This document shows, piece after piece, positions 51,989 to 60,293 of a stretch of DNA of 64,000 nucleotides. Position numbers and translations under genes: made by a program. Where the stretch lies: positions 62,001 to 126,000 of the forward strand of contig NZ_CP019604.1 in assembly GCF_001661675.2 (NCBI RefSeq). Reading direction: 5' to 3'. Each line of letters begins with the position of its first letter. Position 1 is the stretch's first letter. The stretch is from Croceicoccus marinus (GTDB lineage Bacteria; Pseudomonadota; Alphaproteobacteria; Sphingomonadales; Sphingomonadaceae). The notes under the pieces are model-generated. The model had not been told where the DNA came from, ran no database searches, and worked only from the letters and a program-made list of their open reading frames with translations.

Positions 51989-54246
51989 TGAATGAATAGC
52001 ACGCTGTCATCGAGAGCGAGACAGCGCAGCGTCGCGGCCTCGACAAAGCTTTCACCCTCGCGCACCAGGTCGCCGCCGTCCCAATCGTGAAGCGCAGGCT
52101 TCTTGCGGTTCAGGAAGCGCAGCAAAGCCTTGTAGCGGGTATCACCCCCCTCCCCTTCCAGCGGAGCGAGTGTTTCGGGGTCCAGGCCTGCCCATGAACA
52201 GGCAACCCGGCGGATCGCGGCCTGCAATGCCGCGCTGTTTACCGTGGGCTCGGCCATCAGCCCGCCGTCCAGCGGAAAGCTTTCCTCGCCTTTCAGCTGG
52301 CGCTTCAGTTCCAGTGTCCCTTCGCGCAGGTCGAGGCTCTCGATCTTGCCCACCCGGCGCAGGCTCGGGACATGGATCATCGTCTGGCCGACGCGCAGCT
52401 TGGTATCCTGCCGCGGGAAACGATAGCGCGCGATGGTGCTCTTCTTTTCCTTGCGCAGCCAGTCCTCGCCGTCGGGGCGGATCATGCCGATGCATTCGCC
52501 GTCATCGACGAGCTCGTCCGGATCGCGCTCGCAGCGGTCGAACATGGCCCAAAGCGCCGGCTTGTCGGCTCGCCTGTGAAATTGCGTCAGATGCGCCATC
52601 AGCGCCCTCACCCGCTTGTCATGCGGCGCGGGCGCGGTCTCTATGGCGTCGATGAGTGCAGCGGCGGCTCTTTCCGCCGCAATGCGTTCCTCAGTCTTTT
52701 CTTCGGAGACGGGCGTGGCGGGGCCGACCTCCCGCCATGGCAGATTGTCCATACGCAGCGTGACCAGCCAGTCGCGCAGCCCCTCGGTGTTCTCGCAGTC
52801 CACCCGGTTATATTCGAGGATGCCGTCGAGTATCGTCTGGTCGCCGCTTTCCTGCCAGCTCTTGTATTCAACGATCGACTGGTCGGCCTTCACCACATTC
52901 TGCTCGCGCTTTTCGGCGAAGAAGATCTCCATGGTCTTGAGCGAAAGGTCCGGCTCGCTGGTGCGGATCGCCTGGCGCAGCACGCCGTAGAGATCGACGA
53001 AGCGCCGCTGGCGCAGCAGATCATCGAGCAGATCCTCGCGGCTCGCATGCTGGGTGGAAAGACGGCGCAGCGAGGTGACCTCATAAGGCGCATAGTGATA
53101 GACATGGGCAGCGGGATTTTTCCGCAGATGCTGCGCTATCCAGTCGATCATCGTTTCAAAGGCGATACGTTCCGCATCATGGTCATGCGCCCATTCGAAC
53201 CGGAATTCAGGGCGCGAGCCATCGCGGAAATGCACGCCCCACAGATAGTCGAGCCCTCCTTCCTCCAGCGGATCCCCCTCGAGGTCGAAGAACAGGTCCG
53301 CCGGATCGGGAGCGGGCATGGCGGCAAAGCCCCTCCCCTCCTCTATGGGCAAGGGCACGGCGCGGGGGTCCCCACCCTCGCGCCGTGCCTGCTGCAAGCG
53401 CGCCTGCGCCTGCAACCTGCCGAGCGTGGCCGAAGCCATGCGCGGTATACGCGTGCCCTCCCCGGCTCCGGCCAACGCGCCGAGCGTATCGATACCGGCC
53501 TTGCGCAGCTTGTCTGCCTGCGGGCGGGCCAGTCCTGCGACCAGGCTGAGGTGATCGCTGGCTTCCCATTCGCTGGCGCAGTGATCGCGCCAAGCGCAGA
53601 TCGTGCAGGCATCGCAAGGTTCGGGCCGCGAAACGGGAGCGCCCTCCCCTATGAAATCGAGATAGCGCCGCTCTGTCGCACGCAGCACATGGGCAAATTC
53701 GGCAAGGCGGAAGCTGTGCGTCTGCCCATCGCCGGTCGCGACATGCACGCGCCGCGGCAGGCGGCCCTGCACCGCCTCCATCATCCGCGCATAAAGTCCA
53801 AGCTGCACAATGTGCGATGCCTTCGGACTGCGCGCGAGCTTGGTATCGACAGGCTCGTACGACCACCCGCCAAGCGCCGACGGCTCCTCGACCCGGATCA
53901 GGAAGTCGGCATAGCCATGCCATGGCGCATCGAGGAACGCGGCCTGGAAGATCGATGTCGCTCCGCTTGCCATCGCCTCCCGCGTTGCGGCCGCGCGCTC
54001 CTCGAGCGAGCCCGAGGTATCGATCTCGACCAAGCCGCCCTTGGCTTGGAGGAACTTGCGGTAGGTGTCCTCGTGTTTCAGCCCGGCTTTCTGCGTCAGC
54101 TGGTTCATTTCGCCATCGGCGGCTTTTTCGGGCGCAGCATCGGGATTGGTCGCGCCGAGCAGGTACAATGCCGTCGCGTGGCCGCAGCCGAGAAACCGGA
54201 CAAGATCGGAAGGCGCGTGAAGCAGCGCGCCATTGTGAATGTACAA
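51989..54246 (-). pseudogene. N-terminal half of IS-split TM0106-like nuclease-helicase
   Basis: About 753 codons of a RecB-like nuclease plus linker, continued by the helicase part at 49885-51034. TM0106-type landmarks: LHAPSDLVRFLGCGHATALY, SIFQAAFLDAPWHGYADFLI, YEPVDTKLARSPKASHIVQL (nuclease D...E.K), and the Cys set CDACTICAWRDHC (iron-sulfur or zinc). A second RNase H-like part (DLFFDLEGDPLEEGGLDYLW, VYHYAPYEVTSLRRL) follows. TTG 54246 is the likely start behind GGGGGC. The frame enters the IS and stops at 51970. Full protein would be about 1130 aa. Family members occur in defence islands. Confidence 0.85.
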
Positions 54247-54472
54247 GATTGCCCCCTGAAGTAATGACCTGCGTAGGCTATTTCATACAGCTACGTCAGA
54301 TTCGGTCGTTGCCCCCTGCCCTGATGATGAGCGGCCACTTTACGGCGGCAGAAGGCAATGCAGCGCTTTCACCGGGCAAAGAGACAGCCCATCTGGCGGC
54401 GGTAGCGTGCCTCTCGGAAGGCCCAGTCGTCTGAAGCCATGCTGATGAGCACGATGAGGACGAGACCATGTT

Positions 54473-55060
54473 CTAATCGGCACCGTCGATATATCCGGCC
54501 TGGATCCACGACGGCAGAGTTTCTGTTCGCCAGAACAGCCTTCCCCGGCGATACTCGAGGCATCGCCTTGCTGGCGCGGCCAGGCGGCTGTTGTCGAAAA
54601 CCTGCCCGACATGAGCGAGCATGACGGCCTGCCGGATCAGCGGTAGTGACCGATGATAGCGGCCGCGCACCTTGTTTTCAGGAACGGGGTGCCCGCCTTC
54701 TTGCACGCGTTCTGCGACGCGGGCGACGGAGAGGTCCGGATCGTTGACGCCGACATGCAGGACGAGCGTCATAAAGCCCGCTGCTCGCGCCTTGCTGATG
54801 AGATCGAGCTTGGATGGGTGGGAGAAGACCGTCTCAGCAACGAAACTTTGTCCCGAGACGATGTGTTGGTCGCGAAGCTCTGCTGCAATCTTCGCAGCAG
54901 CGTAGGCCGCCTTTTCGTCGAGATCCTGGAGTTCGTCGCGCTGGATGAGGTCGGCATTGATGAAAGGACCGGCGAACCGGCCTGCGATACGGGTTCGATA
55001 GAGAGTTGATTTACCTGACCCGTTCGGTCCTGCGATCAGGACCATGGTCGGTGCGCTCAT
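54473..55060 (-). CDS. Zeta-toxin family kinase
   Basis: 195-aa P-loop kinase of the zeta toxin group. Walker A LIAGPNGSGKSTLYRTRI (residues 8-25), GPFINADLIQRDE with the catalytic Asp, FVAETVFSHPSKLDLISKAR (substrate Glu/Thr), VARVAERVQEGGHPVPENKV and RYHRSLPLIRQA with sensor arginines. Zeta toxins phosphorylate UDP-sugar precursors or related substrates. The ATG overlaps the antitoxin stop (ATGA, 55057-55060). Confidence 0.88.
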   Translation of the reverse strand: MSAPTMVLIAGPNGSGKSTLYRTRIAGRFAGPFINADLIQRDELQDLDEKAAYAAAKIAAELRDQHIVSGQSFVAETVFSHPSKLDLISKARAAGFMTLVLHVGVNDPDLSVARVAERVQEGGHPVPENKVRGRYHRSLPLIRQAVMLAHVGQVFDNSRLAAPARRCLEYRRGRLFWRTETLPSWIQAGYIDGAD

Positions 55061-55413
55061 GCAGGGGCTGCTTCGACCTTGGCTGCGTTGATGTCGCGCT
55101 GGTAAACGAGATTGCCGCTATCATCGAGCCCGACGCCGAGGCCACGTAGCTGCCGTTCGATATGGAATTCTATCTCCTCCGAACTGGGGTCTTTGGCGAC
55201 GGCGGACAGAGCATCGAGCGCGCTGGCATCCTCGGACGACGAAATTTTCGCCTGCAGGATGCGCGCCACGATATCGTGCGACAGCAGGCTCTCGACCGCC
55301 TGACCGATACGGATATAGTGCGAGACCTGCCCCGCAAGCGTACGGCTGAACGCCTGGCTGCTCGCTTGCACTGTCTCGAACAACTCGTCCGCGATCTTGA
55401 TGGACTTGGCCAT
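55057..55413 (-). CDS. Antitoxin partner of the zeta toxin (ParD-like)
   Basis: 118-aa protein with an N-terminal ribbon-helix-helix-like DNA-binding part (IKIADELFETVQASSQAFSR, TLAGQVSHYIRIGQAVESLL) and a C-terminal extension (EEIEFHIERQLRGLGVGLDD) that should cover the toxin. Starts behind AAGGAG and overlaps the toxin gene. It is unlike epsilon of Gram-positive zeta modules. The upstream inverted repeat is a likely autorepression site. Confidence 0.78.
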   Translation of the reverse strand: MAKSIKIADELFETVQASSQAFSRTLAGQVSHYIRIGQAVESLLSHDIVARILQAKISSSEDASALDALSAVAKDPSSEEIEFHIERQLRGLGVGLDDSGNLVYQRDINAAKVEAAPA

Positions 55414-55427
55414 GGCTCACATCTCCT

Positions 55428-55464
55428 TTGAACCAAAAGTAGCATGTTGCCACCTCTGGTTCAA
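55428..55464. promoter_or_regulatory. Inverted repeat upstream of zeta module
   Basis: TTGAACCA (55428-55435) and TGGTTCAA (55457-55464) form a perfect 8-bp inverted repeat with a 21-bp centre, starting 14 bp before the antitoxin start and touching its ribosome site. Likely operator for the antitoxin. Confidence 0.5.
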
Positions 55465-55530
55465 TATCGTCCGATCAGCGCGCAAGCCGGAACCGGGGCA
55501 CCCCCGGCGCGAAGCATTTGAAAATTGTAG

Positions 55531-56745
55531 TCAAACAACGAGCTTCTTGCGGTGCCTTTCGATTGCCGAAACCACTTCACCTGGAAAGGATAGATGCCGG
55601 CTCTCCTGATCCCAGAGTTGATCGAAGTGCGCGACTGTTTCACGCGCTGTCGACACCACAAGGTGAGCAGGGAGACGCGCCTTGTCGGCTATTGCCGCCA
55701 ATTCGGTGTAGGTGAACGAGTCCCATCGCCGTGACTGATGGAATTTGAGCGCAGAATTGTCCTCGGGGAGATACGCCACCGTCGACAGGAGATCGTAGGC
55801 GGGGGCCAGAATGGGCCGACGCCGATCCGGATAAGCCAGGGACCAGTTCTTGAGGTGCATGTCCCCATTTCCAATCAGCACGCAATATGTAAGGCGCCGG
55901 ATGAACTCCACGACGCTGGTCTCATCGGTCTCGATGGCCAGGACGGCCAGAAGTTGGCGATAGCTCGCGTTTTCGTACTTCTCATTCGGGTACACGCCGA
56001 AAACCTGGGCGAAATCCTCGATGTGCACAGGTCCCTGCGGACCGCGGTCGAAACGCCTTATGGTGTAAGCGGACTGCCCATAGCGTTGTATCCCTTCCGG
56101 CAGACCTTCAATGGCCTCGATCGGCATCAGGTCGATCTCCGGCACGTCGATCCCCAGCTGCTTGGCGAGTGACATCGCCGCAAACTCGGCCTCCGGAGCA
56201 TCGGGATGCCGTGCTGAGGGCAATTTCACGATCCAGTCGCCTCCCGTACCGCCTGCCGGTATCGCTAGTCCTCCGTTTTTACCCCGGGCGCGGATGCCCG
56301 AAAATTTCAGCTGAACTCCGGCCAGCGAGAACCGCATTGTCCGATCGTTCTGCTCAGCTACGCGCTCGTCGGAAATAGGACGGAATTCAGCCGCCACATT
56401 GTCGACAGGTAGAACCTTCACAGCACCGGGCAGATCTTCGCCGAGCTGCGTGAGAAGCGGAAACTCGCGGATTGCCTTCACCCCTGCCCGGCGTGCCAAG
56501 AAATCTCTCAAGGTCCCTTCGGGCAGTAAGTTGGAGAGGAAGGGTTCGATCTGCGTACGATAGGCACGTGGCGTATCGATCAGACCGCCCAGGGAATCCT
56601 TATACGACAGCGATAGGGTGGGTCGGGCGGGATCTGCGGCATAGTCACGGTCGAACGAGAAGATGCTGCCGTCACCATCCAGTGGGACCAGACTTCCTAT
56701 GCGGATGTCATGAAGGAAAACATCGAGAGCAGCCGCATTGATCAT
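55531..56745 (-). CDS. hipA: HipA-family Ser/Thr kinase toxin
   Basis: 404-aa HipA-like kinase that in E. coli phosphorylates glutamyl-tRNA synthetase and causes growth arrest. N-terminal couple_HipA region (FSFDRDYAADPARPTLSLSY, FLSNLLPEG), substrate/activation region FSLAGVQLKFSGIR, ATP region DWIVKLPSARHPDAPEAEF, catalytic loop LIGNGDMHLKNWSL (about residue 292) and the metal-binding PAYDLLSTVAY. All catalytic residues are present. ATG overlaps the hipB stop (ATGA). Confidence 0.9.
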   Translation of the reverse strand: MINAAALDVFLHDIRIGSLVPLDGDGSIFSFDRDYAADPARPTLSLSYKDSLGGLIDTPRAYRTQIEPFLSNLLPEGTLRDFLARRAGVKAIREFPLLTQLGEDLPGAVKVLPVDNVAAEFRPISDERVAEQNDRTMRFSLAGVQLKFSGIRARGKNGGLAIPAGGTGGDWIVKLPSARHPDAPEAEFAAMSLAKQLGIDVPEIDLMPIEAIEGLPEGIQRYGQSAYTIRRFDRGPQGPVHIEDFAQVFGVYPNEKYENASYRQLLAVLAIETDETSVVEFIRRLTYCVLIGNGDMHLKNWSLAYPDRRRPILAPAYDLLSTVAYLPEDNSALKFHQSRRWDSFTYTELAAIADKARLPAHLVVSTARETVAHFDQLWDQESRHLSFPGEVVSAIERHRKKLVV

Positions 56746-57044
56746 GCGTCATCCTCGTCGAGCCTATATGCTGGGACCTGGCGTGCATTGATTGGAGATC
56801 TGGCCGACCGCAATACCCCCTCAAGGACCGCCAGAGCCGCTCGTGGCACCAGCGTTACCTCCAGGCCGAGTGCGCGGCTAAGCTCAGTCAAACTCGAGAG
56901 TTGAAGATCTACTCCTCCACTTTCGATTTTTGAAATGTGGCTCTGCGGTATGCCTACCCGGCTGCCCAGCTCCTTTTGCGTCAGGCCCTTTGCTTGCCGG
57001 GCAGCTCTTAAGCTTGTCGCAATCTCTTTGTTTCCCGCACTCAT
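56742..57044 (-). CDS. hipB: HipB-family Xre antitoxin
   Basis: 100-aa antitoxin with an Xre helix-turn-helix (LRAARQAKGLTQKELGSRVG, IPQSHISKIESGGVDLQLSS) and a C-terminal tail (AYRLDEDDA). Sits directly upstream of hipA with a four-base overlap. A palindrome upstream (57090-57109) is a plausible operator. Confidence 0.88.
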   Translation of the reverse strand: MSAGNKEIATSLRAARQAKGLTQKELGSRVGIPQSHISKIESGGVDLQLSSLTELSRALGLEVTLVPRAALAVLEGVLRSARSPINARQVPAYRLDEDDA

Positions 57045-57089
57045 CGATCTATGGTGGCAGATAATTTGGATGTTGCATATGCTTATCTA

Positions 57090-57109
57090 TATACGAAGCT
57101 CGTCGTATA
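57090..57109. promoter_or_regulatory. Palindrome upstream of hipB
   Basis: TATACGA (57090-57096) and TCGTATA (57103-57109) form a 7-bp inverted repeat with a 6-bp centre, inside the AT-rich region 46-65 bp before hipB. The arms resemble the TATCC-type arms of known HipB boxes only in position, so assignment is tentative. Confidence 0.4.
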
Positions 57110-57523
57110 GGTTTTAATATATATCAAACACGAGTAAGGCCTAAGTCCCCCACACGTGTGCTGGAAAGCGGCATGGCTGACGAAATTTCGATGAGTATAT
57201 ACGTGATTTAGATTCTGGCCGACCAGCCAATAAGGAACACTCGTTTGCCGACCGCACCTCACCCTGTCGCTAATGACACGCTCAGCGGCCAGGCTTAGCC
57301 CTTTTCCGCAAGGCTCTTCGCCACGACGCCCTCGAAGAATTGCTGCCACCGAAGCGCTAGCTTCAACCCGCGCCGCGATCAGATCAACATGTCGAACTTG
57401 ACGTTGTCGGATTAGATAAGCCCCGGGATCATTCGGCGTCTAGCCCAGTCTCATCCGCTTCAATACTGATCAAGAAGAGCGCGCAGGGCTGTCTCGCTAC
57501 TTCGCGCTCGCCACCGCCCTGGG

Positions 57524-57727
57524 TCAAGACGTTAGCTTGATCCCTTTGCGGCCGATTGCACCGATCTCAAGCAGAGGTTTGCCCGCATCGGAAAAGATCG
57601 TCTTGGACTTTCCTGACCTCTTGAGGGCATTGGCGGCCTTGGCAAGTGACCGGATGATCTCGGGGACTGGCTGACGCTCCCCCTTCCCTTCCCATAAATC
57701 AATAATGAATCCGCCAAAGGCGCATCG
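57524..57727 (-). pseudogene. Possible broken small gene near the origin
   Basis: A 67-codon minus-strand frame without a start codon reads like real protein: GGFIIDLWEGKGERQPVPEI, IRSLAKAANALKRSGKSKTI, FSDAGKPLLEIGAIGRKGIK. An ATG at 57725 lies one base out of frame; dropping one C of ATGCGCC would give MAFGGFIIDLW and a 65-aa protein. Not recognised. The good amino-acid composition is the only support. The rest of 57045-58856 holds the hipB operator, the iteron region and iteron-like repeats; otherwise I see no gene. Confidence 0.3.
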
Positions 57728-57808
57728 TTAATGGGGTTATATCTTAAGTTAGAGAGTTAAGAGCGGTTCGTTGGGCCAAAACACAAGAGACTCCGGCGAG
57801 TCGGACCC

Positions 57809-57923
57809 TGTGGATAGAATCCAATAACACGGTGTTACCAATCTGATAGCACGACCGGTAGATTCTAATAACACGCTAAAGCGGCTTTGATACCACGTTG
57901 GCTATTAGTGACGGTGTGGATAA
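57809..57923. other. Iteron array with flanking DnaA boxes, probable oriV
   Basis: Four copies of a (A/G)ATANCACG core start at 57823 (AATAACACG), 57845 (GATAGCACG), 57867 (AATAACACG) and 57889 (GATACCACG), exactly 22 bp apart. The surrounding positions also agree (TAGAATC, CCAATCT, TAGATTC). TGTGGATAG at 57809-57817 and TGTGGATAA at 57915-57923, reverse complements of the DnaA box TTATCCACA (one mismatch and perfect), flank the array. An AT-rich stretch lies at 57730-57760. This is the layout of an iteron-regulated plasmid origin served by the RepA gene 1 kb away. Confidence 0.72.
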
Positions 57924-58043
57924 CCGAAGCCGTGAGTGTCCTCGTCGGCCATACCTATCTGGCGGCGGAGGCGGTTTTGAGGGCGTTAGCATACGTAGCA
58001 GCGGTTCCAACGGTGCGATGCATATTGAGGTATTGCGGCGCGG

Positions 58044-58346
58044 ACGTGTTTTTAGGATGGCCATGTAATTTGGCCAAACGTGTTTTCAGGAATCTGGGTT
58101 TTGCCTTTTATCTCTGAGATCCAGGTTTAGGCACCAATTTTCTTCCCAGCCCCTCTTTCCCGCCAAATACTCTTAGGCGGAGCTGGCTCGAAACTTCTGA
58201 TCCAACAGGATAACATTAGGCTTGCCTGCGCGGCAGCAGCGCGCTTTGGGATCGGGATCGGGCGACAGGTTACGGACGAAGTTGGGACAGACTTGGCTCT
58301 GCTCTCGACAAACAGGACCTTCCTTAATCCATTCCTAAAAACACGT
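58044..58346. repeat. Three iteron-like repeats, two direct and one inverted
   Basis: CGTGTTTTTAGG at 58045-58056, CGTGTTTTCAGG at 58079-58090 and, inverted, CCTAAAAACACG at 58334-58345; the outer pair extends to ACGTGTTTTTAGGA.TGG. They resemble the reverse complement of the iteron (CGTGTTATTAGA), with T replacing A. They may be extra Rep-binding or incompatibility sites between oriV and repA. No convincing gene lies between them. Confidence 0.45.
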
Positions 58347-58856
58347 TGAGATGGACGTGGAGACCGCCTTCCTAGCATTGCTAGCGTGCAGCTGCCCTCC
58401 CCCTGCCCCGTGCCACTACCAGTCTAGTACGCGGGCATGCTGCAGCTGTTCGTCAGTTTAGAGGGGCGGCCAACAATGCTCAAAGCGGTAGAGCAAACAG
58501 AAGGTCATGATCTCAACTCGTTGCGAGAGAGGTGATGCCGAGAGACCGGCGGGAAAGCTAATCTGCTGAGCCTAGACTTCGGCCCCCCGAACGCATCCTG
58601 CGGCTGACAAGGCTTCAAGGCTTGGGGGAGAATCCCCTCATTTAGACGAGCTCGGCCGACCTCGCGATTACAACTGCCCGAAACGGCCAATCAAACCGAA
58701 TCCGCCATTTGCCCTGGAAACAAGATGAGAGATTAAGCGTCGATCGCCTTGAGCCAAAGCACATGGACCAAGACAGTGTCTTGGCCGGGCAGGGGCAAGA
58801 GTGAGTCTAAACTACAGAGAACGGCTCCGAAGCGAGGCAATCGGTCCTCCCGTCGT

Positions 58857-60185
58857 TCAAATGCCGGGCAGCTGGTATTTGTTGCGCTCGTGGTGCTTCT
58901 TCATGAACCCGTAGAAGCGCTTGGAATAGTTTCTCGGCAACTCGGCAGGGTTGGCACCGAGGAATGCGTCAAACGTCTTCATGAGAACGTCGAGATCCCA
59001 ACCAGGGCATTCCGCCTGAATTGCCTCGTAGATTTCGCGGTCAAGGATGTCTTGCGCCCGACTGCCGCGCGGTGGCTGCGGTGCGCGTCTTGCAGCTTCG
59101 CCATAGACTTGGGCATGAGGGTTGGCCGGATTGGTGTCTTCGAACTTTAACCTAGTCGCAGTGCGCGTTAGAATCTGGCGTGTGAGATGTGGGTCGACAA
59201 ACTCTTCATCCGAGCCGGAAGGGGCCGTGGACGCAGGATTTGCCGGAGAAGGCGTCGGCAAGGACGAAGCTGCACACAGGGGCGAGGGGCGGGGAAGGGG
59301 AGGGGTATCATTCGCCGGATGCCCTTCCAGGTACTTCCTCATGACCATTTTGAGCTTGGGGCGTGGTGTGTCGGCGCCGATCACTTCCAGATCAATCTCT
59401 GGAAGATTGTTCGCTCGCGCCAACTCGAGAATCTTATTCTTGAAGGAGGAGAGCGAACTTTCGCTACCACTCTTTTGGTGCAAGGTCTCAAAGCCAATCG
59501 CGAACCCTGAAGCGCCATTGCCACCTGCGTGCTTGCGACTTGCTCGATATAGCCATTTGCCTAGGCCGCTTGTGATTTCAAAATAAAGTGGCGAAATGGC
59601 AAGAACGTTCCGTTTGTCCATCACGCCTTCGAAGAACCACTTTGATAGCGTGATTTCCATACCAAGCGAGCGTTGCGTCTTCTCGTCGACCAGGTGCGTA
59701 TAGCTGTCGATCCACGAGAACGTGGTCTCGCGCGTTTTGGAGTTGGCTCGAATGTTGGTCTTAATCGTGGTAGCCTGAAGGCGATCGAGTGCCGCAATCA
59801 GGCGCTCGTAAGCACGACCGCTGACCCCCCAGCAGATTCGCTTTAAGAGATTGCCGGGTTGGAGGCGGATAGTAGGCGAGAGGTCATTGTCACCCCGCTC
59901 GCGAAGCTCGTTCAGATGCGATGCGAGATATATCATGATGTCGGCGTCCCAAATCGTCGCCATACCGTATTCGGGGTTGGCGGATACGTGGACGTGAACG
60001 CTCTTGTCGGGACTGATATAATCGATCGGCTTGATGCGCTTCTTCTTAGCCAAGCTGAAGAAGGGGCGCTGCATGGTCTCCTGATAGTCGCGCAGCGAGA
60101 TGTCGCTGAAGTCGGGCAGCGTGAAAAACATCTCGAACTGGACTTTCCGGCCGCCTGCGACGGCCGGTGACGCATCAGAAGTCAC
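58857..60185 (-). CDS. repA: Plasmid replication initiator RepA (RPA type)
   Basis: 442-aa initiator of the alphaproteobacterial RPA family (PF10134). Landmarks: VQFEMFFTLPDFSDISLRDY, QRPFFSLAKKKRIKPIDYIS, VHVHVSANPEYGMATIWDAD, IRLQPGNLLKRICWGVSGRA, YERLIAALDRLQATTIKTNI and SYTHLVDEKTQRSLGMEITL, all in the N-terminal winged-helix initiator core. The C-terminal part is Pro/Ser-rich then ends in a helical segment with WDLDVLMKTFDAFL. GTG 60185 is the only in-frame upstream start. It binds the iterons and recruits host DnaA/DnaB. Gene order origin, repA, parB, parA on one strand is that of low-copy plasmids. Confidence 0.87.
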   Translation of the reverse strand: MTSDASPAVAGGRKVQFEMFFTLPDFSDISLRDYQETMQRPFFSLAKKKRIKPIDYISPDKSVHVHVSANPEYGMATIWDADIMIYLASHLNELRERGDNDLSPTIRLQPGNLLKRICWGVSGRAYERLIAALDRLQATTIKTNIRANSKTRETTFSWIDSYTHLVDEKTQRSLGMEITLSKWFFEGVMDKRNVLAISPLYFEITSGLGKWLYRASRKHAGGNGASGFAIGFETLHQKSGSESSLSSFKNKILELARANNLPEIDLEVIGADTPRPKLKMVMRKYLEGHPANDTPPLPRPSPLCAASSLPTPSPANPASTAPSGSDEEFVDPHLTRQILTRTATRLKFEDTNPANPHAQVYGEAARRAPQPPRGSRAQDILDREIYEAIQAECPGWDLDVLMKTFDAFLGANPAELPRNYSKRFYGFMKKHHERNKYQLPGI

Positions 60186-60211
60186 ATTATAAACTCACTC
60201 ATTCCAGACGC

Positions 60212-60227
60212 GTCCCACGCGTGGGAC
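60212..60227. promoter_or_regulatory. Perfect 16-bp palindrome, candidate parS
   Basis: GTCCCACGCGTGGGAC lies between parB and repA, 27 bp before the repA start. Perfect 8-bp arms and the position beside parAB fit a ParB-binding centromere, and it would also place ParB or RepA across the repA promoter. I noticed no second copy. Confidence 0.5.
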
Positions 60228-60293
60228 ATTGGGGTTAAGTTACTGTAATACTTAAATAAAGCGCCATTCCACAGACTTGCTAAAGTGTGGGCC

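Noticed and set aside
52372..54264. 630-aa plus-strand frame opposite the nuclease-helicase
   Set aside because: Shadow with no domain; the minus strand encodes an intact TM0106-like N-terminus.
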